A stretch of DNA of 64,000 nucleotides from Methylomonas koyamae (GTDB lineage: Bacteria; Pseudomonadota; Gammaproteobacteria; Methylococcales; Methylomonadaceae): positions 4,154,001 through 4,218,000 of the forward strand of contig NZ_AP019777.1 in assembly GCF_019669905.1 (NCBI RefSeq), in the 5' to 3' direction. Positions within the stretch are counted from its first letter, which is position 1. The number at the start of each line of letters is the position of its first letter. Made by a program: the position numbers and the translations under genes. This document shows positions 9,444 to 17,796 of the stretch, piece after piece. Below the pieces are notes generated by a model that was not told the origin of the DNA, did no database searches, and saw only the letters and a program-made list of their open reading frames with translations.

Positions 9444-10439
9444 TTATCCGCCAAGCAAGCCGTTAATATGCCTGATAAAACCGGTTTCGTTGACGAAAGT
9501 GATATCGTACATTTTGGTCAATCCCTGCACCTGCTCGTCGCTAACGCCCAACACCAGCAACAAAAAATTTTCCTTCGCGATCTCCAGCCGGCGCCGCATC
9601 TTGCCGTACTTCTCGATGAAGGGCCGAAACTCGCCGGATTTGCACTCGATGAAAACCGGAATTCGGCTATTAATCAGAAAAAATACATCCACCTCGTATT
9701 TATCGTCATTGGCGAATTGAATATTAAAACTGCGCAGACAGGAAAATAGGCCTTTATTTTCGTAACAATGTTTAAGCAGTTTCATAAATACGTACCATTC
9801 CAGCCATTCGCCGTTGAAAAATCCGGCAATGGCCGGAGCGGTCTGCAAGGTTAAATATGCTCGCTTTTCATTCTTGTTATAAAAATATTTGGCGAAAAAC
9901 GAAAATTCGTACAGGTTTCGGCAAAACCCGGTAATAGTTTTAATATCGTTTTGGCTATGGTTGCTTAAATTCAAAACCACCGAAGTATAGTTATTACGCT
10001 GAGCCTTCCGAATCTTGTCCAACACCTGTTGCAAAACCGGAAAATTTTCGCCCAGCTCGACGGCAACCTCATCGAAAAAGCCCTGGGTATCGAGTGCGTC
10101 GTGATCGACTTCTACCCGGATATTCTTGCGTTCGAACCATTGGATAACCGGCTTGTACTGCATGCTGTTGGTCATCACCGCAGTATTATGCAAATCCAAC
10201 TCTTCGTCTTTAGGCAAATATTTCGGAACGTTGGCGGCGGCCGGCATATTCTGCGCGGATTCCAGTTCCCGGTATTTCGCCAATAAGCCGCCGTATTTAT
10301 CGATCAATTTTTTGATGAAGTCGACGCTATCGTAAATAGCCGCCGCCTGTTCGCACACCGGGCATTTCACGGTTTTACCCACGTGTTCCTGAGAAACTTC
10401 TCTGAGATAACCGCAATGGTTGCAGCGCAGAATTGCCAT
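9444..10439 (-). CDS. Zinc-ribbon protein with PD-(D/E)XK nuclease-like C-terminal domain
   Basis: A 331-residue protein. An N-terminal zinc ribbon has C6-x2-C9 and C26-x2-C29. The C-terminal half carries the order E214 (GEWLEWYV), D251 (YEVDVFF), then E265-C-K267 (FIECKSG), the layout of a PD-(D/E)XK nuclease core. It is close to the nuclease domain seen in DUF1887/Card1-type proteins. The middle region (about 90-200) shows no Rossmann-like CARF pattern that I can identify. No cas gene or CRISPR array lies nearby. A+T content is somewhat higher than its neighbours. It might act in defence or DNA repair; substrate unknown. Confidence 0.75.
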   Translation of the reverse strand: MAILRCNHCGYLREVSQEHVGKTVKCPVCEQAAAIYDSVDFIKKLIDKYGGLLAKYRELESAQNMPAAANVPKYLPKDEELDLHNTAVMTNSMQYKPVIQWFERKNIRVEVDHDALDTQGFFDEVAVELGENFPVLQQVLDKIRKAQRNNYTSVVLNLSNHSQNDIKTITGFCRNLYEFSFFAKYFYNKNEKRAYLTLQTAPAIAGFFNGEWLEWYVFMKLLKHCYENKGLFSCLRSFNIQFANDDKYEVDVFFLINSRIPVFIECKSGEFRPFIEKYGKMRRRLEIAKENFLLLVLGVSDEQVQGLTKMYDITFVNETGFIRHINGLLGG

Positions 10440-10548
10440 AACTAAACCTTACCTGACGATTTCCATTTACTACCGGGGCCGAACCGGCATCCAATTAACG
10501 CCGCAACTATAGCAACAATGTCGCGAATCGGCCCATTTTCGGGGCGAT

Positions 10549-10664
10549 TGTCGCCTTAACTGCACCGACTCGGCGGAATCCGCCAAAGACCGAATACTAT
10601 CCTATTGATCTAAAACAAAAATATCGCCACAAGTTATTCCTATCCACCTGGACCGATATTTGCT
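10549..10664 (+). promoter_or_regulatory. Sigma-54-type promoter (10649-10664) with weak upstream NifA-like half-site
   Basis: TGGACCGATATTTGCT at 10649-10664 keeps the GG and GC dinucleotides ten bases apart, as required for a -24/-12 promoter, and lies 57 bases before the flavodoxin start. About 100 bases upstream, at 10549-10564, is TGT-N10-GCA, one base from the NifA enhancer consensus TGT-N10-ACA. The promoter is plausible; the enhancer is weak. Confidence 0.55.
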
Positions 10665-10720
10665 GAAGTTTCACAAACGGCTGCAAAGCCGAATTCGGCA
10701 CATTCCATTACAGGTGACCT

Positions 10721-11275
10721 ATGAGCAAAATCGGCATTTTTTTCGGCACCGACACCGGCAGCACCCGGCTAGTCGCTAAAAAGATATACAGCCTGTTGGG
10801 CGAAGAACTGGCGGACAAACCGAAAAACATCAACCGCGCCAGTCCCGAGGATTTGCTGAAATACGACGCGCTGATCCTGGGCACGCCAAGCTACGGCATT
10901 GGCGATTTGCCTGGCCTGGCCGCCGGCTGCCAGGAACGCAGTTGGCGCGAATTCGTCGGCTTGCTCGACGGCCACGGCTTCGCCGGCAAACGCGTGGCCT
11001 TGTTCGGTTTGGGCCATCAGGAACGCTATGCCTCGCGCTTCGCCAGCTCTTTGATTCAACTGTATCGGGTATTCTACGGCTACGGCGCCGACATCGTAGG
11101 CCGCTGGAGCAGCGAAGGCTACCGCTTCGAACATTCCGATGCCATCGTCGACGGCGAATTCGTCGGCCTGGTACTGGACCAACGCACCCAAGCCCATTTA
11201 ACCGACGAACGGCTGCGGGTCTGGCTGGCGCAAATCACGCCGCAGTTGTTGCCGGTCATGGCCGAAGCGGCATAA
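10721..11275 (+). CDS. Flavodoxin (NifF-like)
   Basis: A 184-residue FMN electron carrier. The FMN phosphate loop GTDTGSTRLVAK (residues 8-19), the 50s-type loop TPSYGIGDLPG and the 90s loop GLGHQERYASRF are in place. Length and the acidic long-chain insertion match the NifF/FldA group. It begins a four-gene run whose second member is an LRV Fe-S protein, a partner otherwise best known from nitrogenase gene clusters, and it is preceded by a sigma-54-type promoter. Those two facts make delivery of electrons to nitrogenase the best guess, although no nifHDK is in the window. A general flavodoxin remains possible. Confidence 0.88.
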   Translation: MSKIGIFFGTDTGSTRLVAKKIYSLLGEELADKPKNINRASPEDLLKYDALILGTPSYGIGDLPGLAAGCQERSWREFVGLLDGHGFAGKRVALFGLGHQERYASRFASSLIQLYRVFYGYGADIVGRWSSEGYRFEHSDAIVDGEFVGLVLDQRTQAHLTDERLRVWLAQITPQLLPVMAEAA

Positions 11276-11277
11276 CG

Positions 11278-12057
11278 ATGGCGATGCACAGTACCGAAGC
11301 GCAAGCCCCGGATCTAACCCCGCTGGCCGACTGCAACCAATGCGCGTACCGGGACACGCTGCTGGCTAACGAGGGCTGCAAACCGGGCGACGTCTGCATC
11401 CTCGCCCAAAGCGGCCGCCAAATCGACCGCTTCCTGAAACGGCACCCCGGCCTGGCCGGCCACTATATCGCCGACGAGTTCTGGGAGCGTCGTGCCATCG
11501 CCGCCCGCTATCTGCCGACCAATTTGTTGCGACCGCTGCTGAACGACCCCGACGAAGCGGTGCGCCGGGTGCTAGCCTACCGGGTGCCATTGGACTGGCT
11601 GCTGGAATTGCGCCAGGATAGCGACCGCGAAGTCCGGGTCACGGTTGCCGACCGGCTGCCGGAGACCCAATTGGAATTGATGGCCGACGATCTGGACTAT
11701 CTGGTGCGCGCTTACGTGGCCAAACGCTTGCCGAAAGGCCGCCTGTTCCGTTTGGTGGCCGATCCGGACACCGAAGTGCGGCGCATCGTCGCCGAACGTA
11801 TCCCCAGCGTCAGCCTGGGGCTGATGGCGGAAGACAAGGAGACCAACATCCGCCGCATCGTCGCCCAACGCATGGAGATCGAGGATTTAGCCTTGCTGAG
11901 CCGGGACCCGGATTGGACCGTCCGCTATGAAGTGGCCATCCGCGCCGAAGACGACTTACTGGCGCAACTGGCGGAAGACCCGGACCCGGAAGTCAGCCAA
12001 ATTGCCCGGGACCGCCTTGCCAACCAACCCGAACGGCAGGCATCCGATGAGCGCTGA
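11278..12057 (+). CDS. 4Fe-4S leucine-rich-repeat-variant (LRV) protein
   Basis: A 259-residue protein with an N-terminal cysteine cluster C19-x2-C22-x11-C34-x5-C40 that binds a [4Fe-4S] cluster in the LRV family. It is followed by about eight repeats of roughly 24 residues with the pattern D-P-D-x-x-V-R-x-x-V-A-x-R. The founding LRV protein is from the Azotobacter vinelandii nif region. The start chosen is the ATG two bases after the flavodoxin stop; a second ATG two codons on is also usable. It overlaps the next gene by 11 bases. Its biochemical function is not established; a role in nitrogenase assembly or support is inferred from context. Confidence 0.88.
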   Translation: MAMHSTEAQAPDLTPLADCNQCAYRDTLLANEGCKPGDVCILAQSGRQIDRFLKRHPGLAGHYIADEFWERRAIAARYLPTNLLRPLLNDPDEAVRRVLAYRVPLDWLLELRQDSDREVRVTVADRLPETQLELMADDLDYLVRAYVAKRLPKGRLFRLVADPDTEVRRIVAERIPSVSLGLMAEDKETNIRRIVAQRMEIEDLALLSRDPDWTVRYEVAIRAEDDLLAQLAEDPDPEVSQIARDRLANQPERQASDER

Positions 12058-12724
12058 ATTTTTAGTTGGCTTGACCTACGCCGACCGGCTGCGCTTGGCC
12101 GGCGAGGCCAGGCACGCCGCACTGGGCCAGCTATTCGATTCCGAGCTGGCATCGCTAACCTCCCTGATGGGACCGATGAGCGACGGTCCGGAATGGCCGG
12201 CCGGCGCCGCCTGGCTGGCGGCACGGCATGGCGCCAACGCCTGCGTGATTTCCGACGGCCTGTCCGATCCGTGGGTGGAACGCTACCGGCCGGAAACCGG
12301 CCTGGGTCTGGAAGTCTTCGTCGAAAGCCCCGATTCCGGCATCTCCAGCGACAGGCCGCTCAGCGCGTTGGCGGACAGTTGGTTGTTTCCAATGGCGGCC
12401 GAAGTCAGCCATACCCTGGCCGGACATCCGGTATTGTGCGAAAAGCTGGTGGCCGGCGAACCGCTGTCGCTGGAATTCAATATCGACCACATCAAAGACG
12501 GCCGCGGCCGGGTCGGCGCACTGTTGAGCCAGGTAGCCGGCGCTGCGGCCAACGCGGCGCTGCCCGGAGGCCAAATCCAGCTGATTGCAATTACCTTGCT
12601 GACCGGCGCCGAGTTGGCTTATTTGCGCGGCAAAGGCACTGCCGCCCGCCGGGAATTGCTGGCCGGCCTGGCCGCTGTCGGCAGCGGCCATCTGTCGTTA
12701 TTGCACCGGCCTTCTCTGATTTAA
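12047..12724 (+). CDS. Conserved hypothetical protein in LRV/ankyrin operon
   Basis: A 225-residue protein I do not recognise. It starts inside the LRV gene (ATG at 12047, 11-base overlap) and its stop shares one base with the next ATG, so translation of the run is coupled. The sequence has no signal peptide, membrane segment or cysteine cluster. The central part has alternating hydrophobic and acidic segments, including FPMAAEVSHTLAGHP, and the C-terminus is helix-rich. Given its neighbours, it may belong to nitrogen fixation accessory functions, but nothing in the protein itself shows this. Confidence 0.75.
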   Translation: MSAEFLVGLTYADRLRLAGEARHAALGQLFDSELASLTSLMGPMSDGPEWPAGAAWLAARHGANACVISDGLSDPWVERYRPETGLGLEVFVESPDSGISSDRPLSALADSWLFPMAAEVSHTLAGHPVLCEKLVAGEPLSLEFNIDHIKDGRGRVGALLSQVAGAAANAALPGGQIQLIAITLLTGAELAYLRGKGTAARRELLAGLAAVGSGHLSLLHRPSLI

Positions 12725-13197
12725 TGCGCGAGGTAGCAAAATTGAATCCATTCGAACAATGGCTGGAACAACGCGGCTTCGCCCCGTTGTCCGAGGTAAC
12801 GGTCAACGGCTGCGGCGAACACGCTGTGATTTTGGCGGCACGCGAAGGCCGCAGCGACGTGTTGGCATATCTGATCCGGGAGCGCGGCGCTGACCTCGGC
12901 GTATGCGACGCTTACGGCAACAACGCACTGTGGGCGGCCTGTTTCGCCGAATCCGCCGAGTGCGTCGCCCTGCTGCTGCAAGCCGGCATCGACATCGATT
13001 ACCAAAATCCCAGCGGTTCGACAGCGCTGATTTACGCCGCCTCGGCCGGCAAACACGCTATCGTCGCACAACTGCTGGCGGCCGGCGCCAATTGGCGTCT
13101 GACCACCGCAGACGATTTCAGCGCGCTGGACCTTGCCGCCAACCGCCAGTGTTTGCAAATACTGCGCGACCTCAGCCGCGGCGTCCGCGCCGACTGA
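12724..13197 (+). CDS. Ankyrin-repeat protein
   Basis: A 157-residue protein made mostly of three to four ankyrin repeats (residues about 35-150). Repeat cores such as DAYGNNALWAACFAESAEC and SGSTALIYAASAGKHAIV show the TALxxAA and xxLLxxGA pattern. The start codon overlaps the preceding stop by one base, placing it as the fourth gene of the flavodoxin operon. Ankyrin proteins bind other proteins, so a chaperone or scaffold role is likely. A longer reading frame extends upstream but only as a shadow of the previous gene. Confidence 0.85.
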   Translation: MREVAKLNPFEQWLEQRGFAPLSEVTVNGCGEHAVILAAREGRSDVLAYLIRERGADLGVCDAYGNNALWAACFAESAECVALLLQAGIDIDYQNPSGSTALIYAASAGKHAIVAQLLAAGANWRLTTADDFSALDLAANRQCLQILRDLSRGVRAD

Positions 13198-13431
13198 ATC
13201 GAAAGGTTCACCCACGCCGGAAGCCGCAAACGCAGCAGCAGCGAATTTTCCTGCAGCCGGCCTCGACCGCCGATCATGCTAAATGCCGAAATTAACCAAT
13301 TCACCGGTTAAGCGACCGCTTAGCCGCCTCGGAAACTGGCGTCTGCCGCCGGTTGGCGACGATCTTGTCGGGCAATACCGGGTTTCGCTGCCTCGGCTAG
13401 TCAAACGCATAGCGCAAGCAATTCGACCGAA

Positions 13432-14664
13432 TTAAAACAACTCCACGTCTTGGCCGGAAAACGCTGGCATTTGCATCGAATCGGGCTTTGTCGAGTGATT
13501 CAACAATAATTTCAAACCGGAAACGCGTTTATCGAAGCGTTGCAGGCCGCTACTTTCATCGCGATCCCGGTGCAATTCCATAAACTTATGAAAAATATCG
13601 CCAATTGCCTGATTTTTCTGGGACAAGCGGCCCATCATCTGGGTAACGATGTCTTCGAATTGGACGGCGACGACGCCTTCCATGGTTAATTGATGCATCT
13701 GCTCGGTGACTTCGGTGATCTGGTGCGAGTGTTCGCGCGCTAACTTCGAAAGCGCAACCAACTCAGTACCGATCTGCATCAAATTTTCCTGGGAATCTTC
13801 GGCGATACTCAAGTCGGTATTATTTGCCAGCGTGACACTGGCGTCGATATCCGACATCGACCGCAAAATATCCGCCAGAGTGCCGCGAATTTGGTTGTTG
13901 AATTCGCTGGTATTGTGAGCCAACTTTCTAACTTCATCGGCGACAACCGCAAAGCCGCGTCCGGCTTCGCCCGCTCTAGCCGCTTCGATAGCGGCATTGA
14001 GTGCAAGCAAGTCGGTTTGCGTGGTAATCGATGTAATCTGGTTCAGCAGGCCGCTAATCCGCTCGACCTGGGTTTTCATTTGGTTAAAACTATGGGAAAT
14101 ACGCCGGCTGTTGTCGTTGAGTTCCTTAATTTTGCGGACGAATTCGTCGATCAGATGATTGGCTTCGCTGAAAAAACGGTGGATTCCGACTCGTTCTTGC
14201 TCCTGCTCCTGCTCACAGTTGCCGGTCATCAGCAACATCTGGTCGATTAACGTGACCAAGACCGCCTGTTGTTTTGCCGAAAGCGTTTGCAAACCGGTCA
14301 AGCTACCGTGCAATTTACCGACCGAATCTTTGATCAAATTTTTCGCCGTATCCATTTCGCTCTGGAAATCGGTGATTTTCCGACCGGCTTGGCCCAACAC
14401 TTGGTCGGATAACTGCTGGTATTCGCTGATCACCGCGTCGAGTGCGGCCATACGGCTCTGTTGCTCGGAGTACCATTTGGCCCGACTCCGCGACGACAAA
14501 ACGCTAGCGACGCCTAACAGCAGCATTAAAGCCAAGTAGCCATGCGGCACGAAACGGTCGGTCAGTAAATGCCATAGCTCGAATCCTATCGACATGAAAA
14601 TAGCTGCGGCAGTCAATTGGAAATCGACGCGCTTGGCAATCGCGGTGGTGGACAACATCGGCAT
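13432..14664 (-). CDS. Methyl-accepting chemotaxis protein
   Basis: About 410 residues when started at MPMLST, where a GAG lies eight bases upstream; a longer frame adds 22 residues without a ribosome site. Two adjacent membrane helices ([19 protein letters not shown] and [16 protein letters not shown]) form a hairpin at the N-terminus with no sizeable periplasmic sensor. A coiled-coil follows, then the signalling tip with the canonical segments [17 protein letters not shown] and [15 protein letters not shown] near residues 230-265. It probably reports membrane or cytosolic conditions such as redox or energy state. It is a single gene, with no che genes nearby. Confidence 0.92.
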   Translation of the reverse strand: MPMLSTTAIAKRVDFQLTAAAIFMSIGFELWHLLTDRFVPHGYLALMLLLGVASVLSSRSRAKWYSEQQSRMAALDAVISEYQQLSDQVLGQAGRKITDFQSEMDTAKNLIKDSVGKLHGSLTGLQTLSAKQQAVLVTLIDQMLLMTGNCEQEQEQERVGIHRFFSEANHLIDEFVRKIKELNDNSRRISHSFNQMKTQVERISGLLNQITSITTQTDLLALNAAIEAARAGEAGRGFAVVADEVRKLAHNTSEFNNQIRGTLADILRSMSDIDASVTLANNTDLSIAEDSQENLMQIGTELVALSKLAREHSHQITEVTEQMHQLTMEGVVAVQFEDIVTQMMGRLSQKNQAIGDIFHKFMELHRDRDESSGLQRFDKRVSGLKLLLNHSTKPDSMQMPAFSGQDVELF

Positions 14665-14832
14665 TGTTCTCGGATAGCTGAAATTGACAAACGCTTGCGC
14701 GTCAGTACGACGGCAAACGCCCTGATACAATTGTAGGCCAATTCCTAAAACATGTAGTCATTGGACTACATTAATACTGAGTACGGATTCGCTGCAATCA
14801 ACGGAGCCCGTTATTTGTTGCGCTTCATCCGA

Positions 14833-14881
14833 CGCTGAAAATCTTGGCAACGGAGCGTAAGCGATGTGAAGATTTTCAGCG
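14833..14881. repeat. 13-bp perfect inverted repeat (stem-loop)
   Basis: CGCTGAAAATCTT and its exact reverse complement flank a 23-base interval in the 226-base gap between the chemoreceptor and the decayed insertion sequence. It has no T-run. It may be a REP-type element or part of a lost gene end. The rest of 14731-14956 shows no convincing gene. Confidence 0.6.
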
Positions 14882-15006
14882 AATGATTCGGTGACGCTAA
14901 ACAGACAGCCCACTCGCCTTCGCGCGTAATGATCCGGGCGCTGAATCGCCCCGGTTTGATCTTGCCCAAATTTCACAGACAACCCCTAAGAGAGTAACCT
15001 CAGAGC

Positions 15007-15369
15007 ATGAGGAGTCTTATGAAATACAACGATCAAACAGTCATTACCACTGTAAAACCTAAACGCAATAAATATACACCCCAGTTTAAAGAGCAAGCCT
15101 TGGAGCGAGTCAAGCAAGGCGGTGGCACCAAGTCCGCCAAAGATTTAGGCATAGCTCAGGCGATGCCTTATAGCAGGCAAGCCAAAAACAGCCAAACCGG
15201 TCAGCCCTTTGAAGAGCAAAAACTGCAACAGGCAGAAATCGCGCGGCTTAAACGGGCAAATGCTCGCCTGGAACAGGAAATCGCATTTTTAAAAAAGGCG
15301 GCAGCGTATTTATGCCCTATGGGTACTTTGCCAAGCAACCCCGGTCGACTGCATGGATGCAAGTGGTAG
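15007..15369 (+). pseudogene. IS3-family transposase OrfA, disrupted 3' end
   Basis: The N-terminal part is an intact OrfA with a helix-turn-helix (YTPQFKEQALERVKQGG) and a leucine-zipper segment (EIARLKRANARLEQEIAFLKK). After KKAAAY the expected FAKQ continuation is displaced by about 17 inserted bases, and a 53-bp dispersed repeat begins at 15343, so the last roughly 18 residues are foreign. The normal frameshift window into orfB is lost. Confidence 0.85.
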
Positions 15370-15395
15370 GGCAACGCACGAACAGTTGCCGAGAG
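15343..15395. repeat. 53-bp dispersed repeat, copy 1
   Basis: Matches 56477-56529 at 48 of 53 positions, starting GGTCGACTGCATGGATGCA and ending CAGTTGCCGAGAG. This copy interrupts the orfA-orfB junction of the IS3-family element, while the other lies upstream of an MFS gene. Two copies in unrelated contexts suggest a small mobile or REP-like repeat. Confidence 0.8.
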
Positions 15396-15439
15396 GTGCG
15401 CCATAATGCAATCCCTTGAATCTGAAGTTTCAATCACCC

Positions 15440-16048
15440 TGATGTGTCACTGTCTTAAGGTTCGCGCAGCGACTATTATCAATGGAAAACACGCCCGACC
15501 TCGCAAAGGGCCCAATCGCAAGAAGCCATGACCGATGAGATCAAACTGGTATTTGACGATGAAAAGTCACGCGCTGGTTCGCCACGAATAGCCAAGCGCC
15601 TTAACGATGAGGGCTGGCTTTATCTAGTGGTTGTCTTGGAATTGTATTCACGCAAAGCCATCGGTTGGGCGATGGCAGAACACATGACTACCAGCCTGGT
15701 TTGCGACGCTTTGATTATGGGATTGTGACGGCGAAAGCGTTCGAAAACGCCATCGTTCATTCGGATCGGGGCAGCCGGTATCGTTCGGCAGCCTATCAAG
15801 CTCTACTCAAACAATATCAATTGATTTGTAGCATGAGCAAGATAGGCGACTGCTACGATAATGCTGCCATGGAAAGCTGGAACCACCACTTCAAGGTCGA
15901 AGCCATTCTTGGAGAACGGCTACAAACACGAGCCAAAAACAAACAACAGGTCTTCGAGTACATCGAAGTGTATTACAATCGCAAACGGCTTCATTCCAAA
16001 CTGGGCTATCTGTCCACTGAAGCCTTTGAACTTAAACAAGTCTCTTAG
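15440..16048 (+). pseudogene. IS3-family transposase OrfB, internally deleted and frameshifted
   Basis: Remnants in order are [15 protein letters not shown], then [20 protein letters not shown] joined directly to [20 protein letters not shown]. The join removes roughly 60 residues, including the first catalytic aspartate of the DDE triad. A frameshift near 15720 then moves the reading to the next frame, which carries VHSDRGSRYRS (second Asp) and the end region SMSKIGDCYDNAAMESWNHH with the terminal Glu zone. Three lesions make loss of function certain. Confidence 0.9.
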
Positions 16049-16078
16049 CAATCTGTATGTGAAACGCGGGCAAGATCA

Positions 16079-16494
16079 TTTTTTATTTAACCAATAAAAA
16101 TAGACTCAATTAGTCTCAAAAAATAGTTGTTCACCAACCTGCGAAGGCCAATTCGGATTGGTTGGTATAAAATTCAGTTTCAGGTTGCTCCCAGGACAAA
16201 CTGCATCATGAATCAATCTCTGGGCAAATGGAAAAATAGCGCCACTATTCCAGAGCAATCGTTTTAAATCATTAAGATAGAGATGCGATTTTCTTTTTAA
16301 CAGGTTGGTGGAAAACTAAATGCCGGACACTAATTCCCCGGGAATATAACCATATTTAGTGAAAACATTGCTTGCCAACACTAAATATAGACTCAATTGG
16401 CATCAAAAATGAGTTTTTCACCAATCTGTTAAGCCACATATACAAGAACTAGTGATATTATAGTTAAATCAAAGAACGATAAGGAAAATTTGCC
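16079..16494. other. Gene-free AT-rich gap with imperfect repeats
   Basis: No gene found in 416 bases. Two direct repeats of 42 bases lie at 16100-16141 and 16387-16428, with 35 of 42 positions identical and both starting ATAGACTCAATT. An inverted copy of their 3' end is at 16299-16318. The pattern looks like the remains of a small mobile element beside the IS3 relic. Confidence 0.6.
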
Positions 16495-17400
16495 GTGCCG
16501 TTATCCAAACTAAATAATCCCATTTATTGGCTATGGAGAAACATCAAAGAACAATCGAAGGTGTTTCCAAAGATGTCAGACCTAAGCAACTTAGCAGACA
16601 CCGCGCGTATCCGCCATATACAATGGTTACATGAGAGCGGCGATTGTCGAAACCCAGATAATCTAGCTGGCGAGTTGATGACTTCTAAAGTCCGCAAGGA
16701 ATGTTTTAAACTCAACAGCGAAGCTATCGCCAAAATGCGCAAAAACCCATATTATTATTATTTGGTAGCGCGAACTAAGTTCTATGATCAACTACTCCTT
16801 AATGCGGTCGCGACTGGCGTTCACCGCATATTGATCCTTGGAGCGGGATTTGATACTCGCCTGTATCGCTTTGGTGAACAACTCGCCAAGCGGGGCATTG
16901 AAGTTGCGGAATGCGATCAACCCGACGCAGTCGAAATAAAGCAGAAACTCGCTAAACAACTCCCATATTCAGAGCGAGTTCGATATTTGAGTATAGACCT
17001 TAATAATCAGAACTCCTGGAATGGCTTGATGGATTGGCTCGATACAGAAAACACTTGTACAACGCTTATTTTTGCCGAAGGCGTGAGTCCATATGTGGAC
17101 AGCTCTAAGTTTTTAAGTTTCTTGGCTAATATAGCCAGCCAGATATCCAGTGACAGCCTGCTGGCGTACGATTTCAAGCGAGTTGGAGCGAGAGACGACT
17201 TCGGAGTAACAGAAGACGTACGTTCGCCTTTTCGACTACCATTGAACAAGGAACTCATCAAGGAAAAACACACTAGTCTTGGCTTCACGCAGGTTTCGTT
17301 TATTTCATCCCTAGAGTTAATGCAGACCTATATTCCTAGCTGGGATAAGGAATTATCCCCACTATTTGATGAAGATGCGCTGCTAAAAATTAGCCGTTAA
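16495..17400 (+). CDS. Class I SAM-dependent methyltransferase, LCMT/TIGR00027 type
   Basis: A 301-residue methyltransferase of the leucine carboxyl methyltransferase fold, a group that also includes polyketide and small-metabolite O-methyltransferases. The SAM-binding glycine loop ILGAGFDTRLYRF lies near residue 120, followed by the acidic ECDQPDAVEIKQK and the TLIFAEGVSPYV segment typical of the family. It starts with a GTG after AAGGA. G+C content is clearly lower than in the flanking core genes, and the gene lies between an IS relic and glycosyltransferases, which suggests horizontal acquisition. The substrate is unknown; surface glycan or secondary metabolite methylation is possible. Confidence 0.82.
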   Translation: MPLSKLNNPIYWLWRNIKEQSKVFPKMSDLSNLADTARIRHIQWLHESGDCRNPDNLAGELMTSKVRKECFKLNSEAIAKMRKNPYYYYLVARTKFYDQLLLNAVATGVHRILILGAGFDTRLYRFGEQLAKRGIEVAECDQPDAVEIKQKLAKQLPYSERVRYLSIDLNNQNSWNGLMDWLDTENTCTTLIFAEGVSPYVDSSKFLSFLANIASQISSDSLLAYDFKRVGARDDFGVTEDVRSPFRLPLNKELIKEKHTSLGFTQVSFISSLELMQTYIPSWDKELSPLFDEDALLKISR

Positions 17401-17796
17401 CTCAAGTATAGAAATCACACTAACACCCACACCATAAACTCTATTATTTTGTTAAGCTCAACTTTAATCAAAACAAACCAATAACTTTCGCCCATAGGAT
17501 TTCCTGAATAATTATAACCTTCAGCTAACTTAGACCAGCCAAGCCACCAAACCAACCGGAATCACCTAATTCAGATTTTGGATAACCAAATTTCGCCATT
17601 GAAGTCGGGCAGTTTTAAGAAAAATCATAGCTGCACTCTAAAGTGACTAAAGCATTTTATTTTTAAGCAACTGAAAATTAAGAATTTCGGTTTTAATGAA
17701 TTTGCTGATATATTTATGCAATCAGGCAAGTTTAAATTAACAGATCGCAGCAAGAAGTTATTTGGCGGCAATTGACCATCATCTATTGATCAGCAC
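17401..17796. other. AT-rich intergenic region holding repeat copy A
   Basis: No gene is seen in 396 bases. Most of it is the 229-bp element at 17501-17729, listed separately. The remaining flanks are AT-rich and without recognisable terminator or promoter motifs beyond short A/T tracts. Confidence 0.6.
17501..17729. repeat. ~230-bp TIR element, copy A (upstream of first glycosyltransferase)
   Basis: An imperfect copy of the element at 19089-19318. Shared blocks include ATAACCTTCAGC, CAGCCAAGCC and GGAATTTGCTG-like segments in the same order and spacing. Its ends, TTCCTGAATAATTA and the complement of TGCAATCAGGCAA, are degenerate versions of the perfect inverted termini in copy B. It ends 68 bases before the first glycosyltransferase start. 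Confidence 0.75.

Larger units (their letters stand above)
14957..16078 (+). mobile_element. Decayed IS3-family insertion sequence
   Basis: Imperfect terminal inverted repeats of about 38 bases lie at 14957-14994 and 16041-16078. Both begin TGATCTTGCCC and end in the block CTAAGAGA, differing in between. Inside are an orfA and a broken orfB of the IS3/IS911 type. No convincing target duplication remains. At 1.12 kb the element is shorter than normal because orfB has lost an internal block. It cannot transpose by itself. Confidence 0.85.

Noticed and set aside
9444..10439. Card1/Can2 CRISPR effector
   Set aside because: The nuclease part fits, but a zinc ribbon replaces the N-terminal CARF region and no CRISPR genes are present.
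14758..14982. 74-codon minus-strand frame next to the chemoreceptor
   Set aside because: It runs through a stem-loop repeat and into the IS3 left end, with no coding features.
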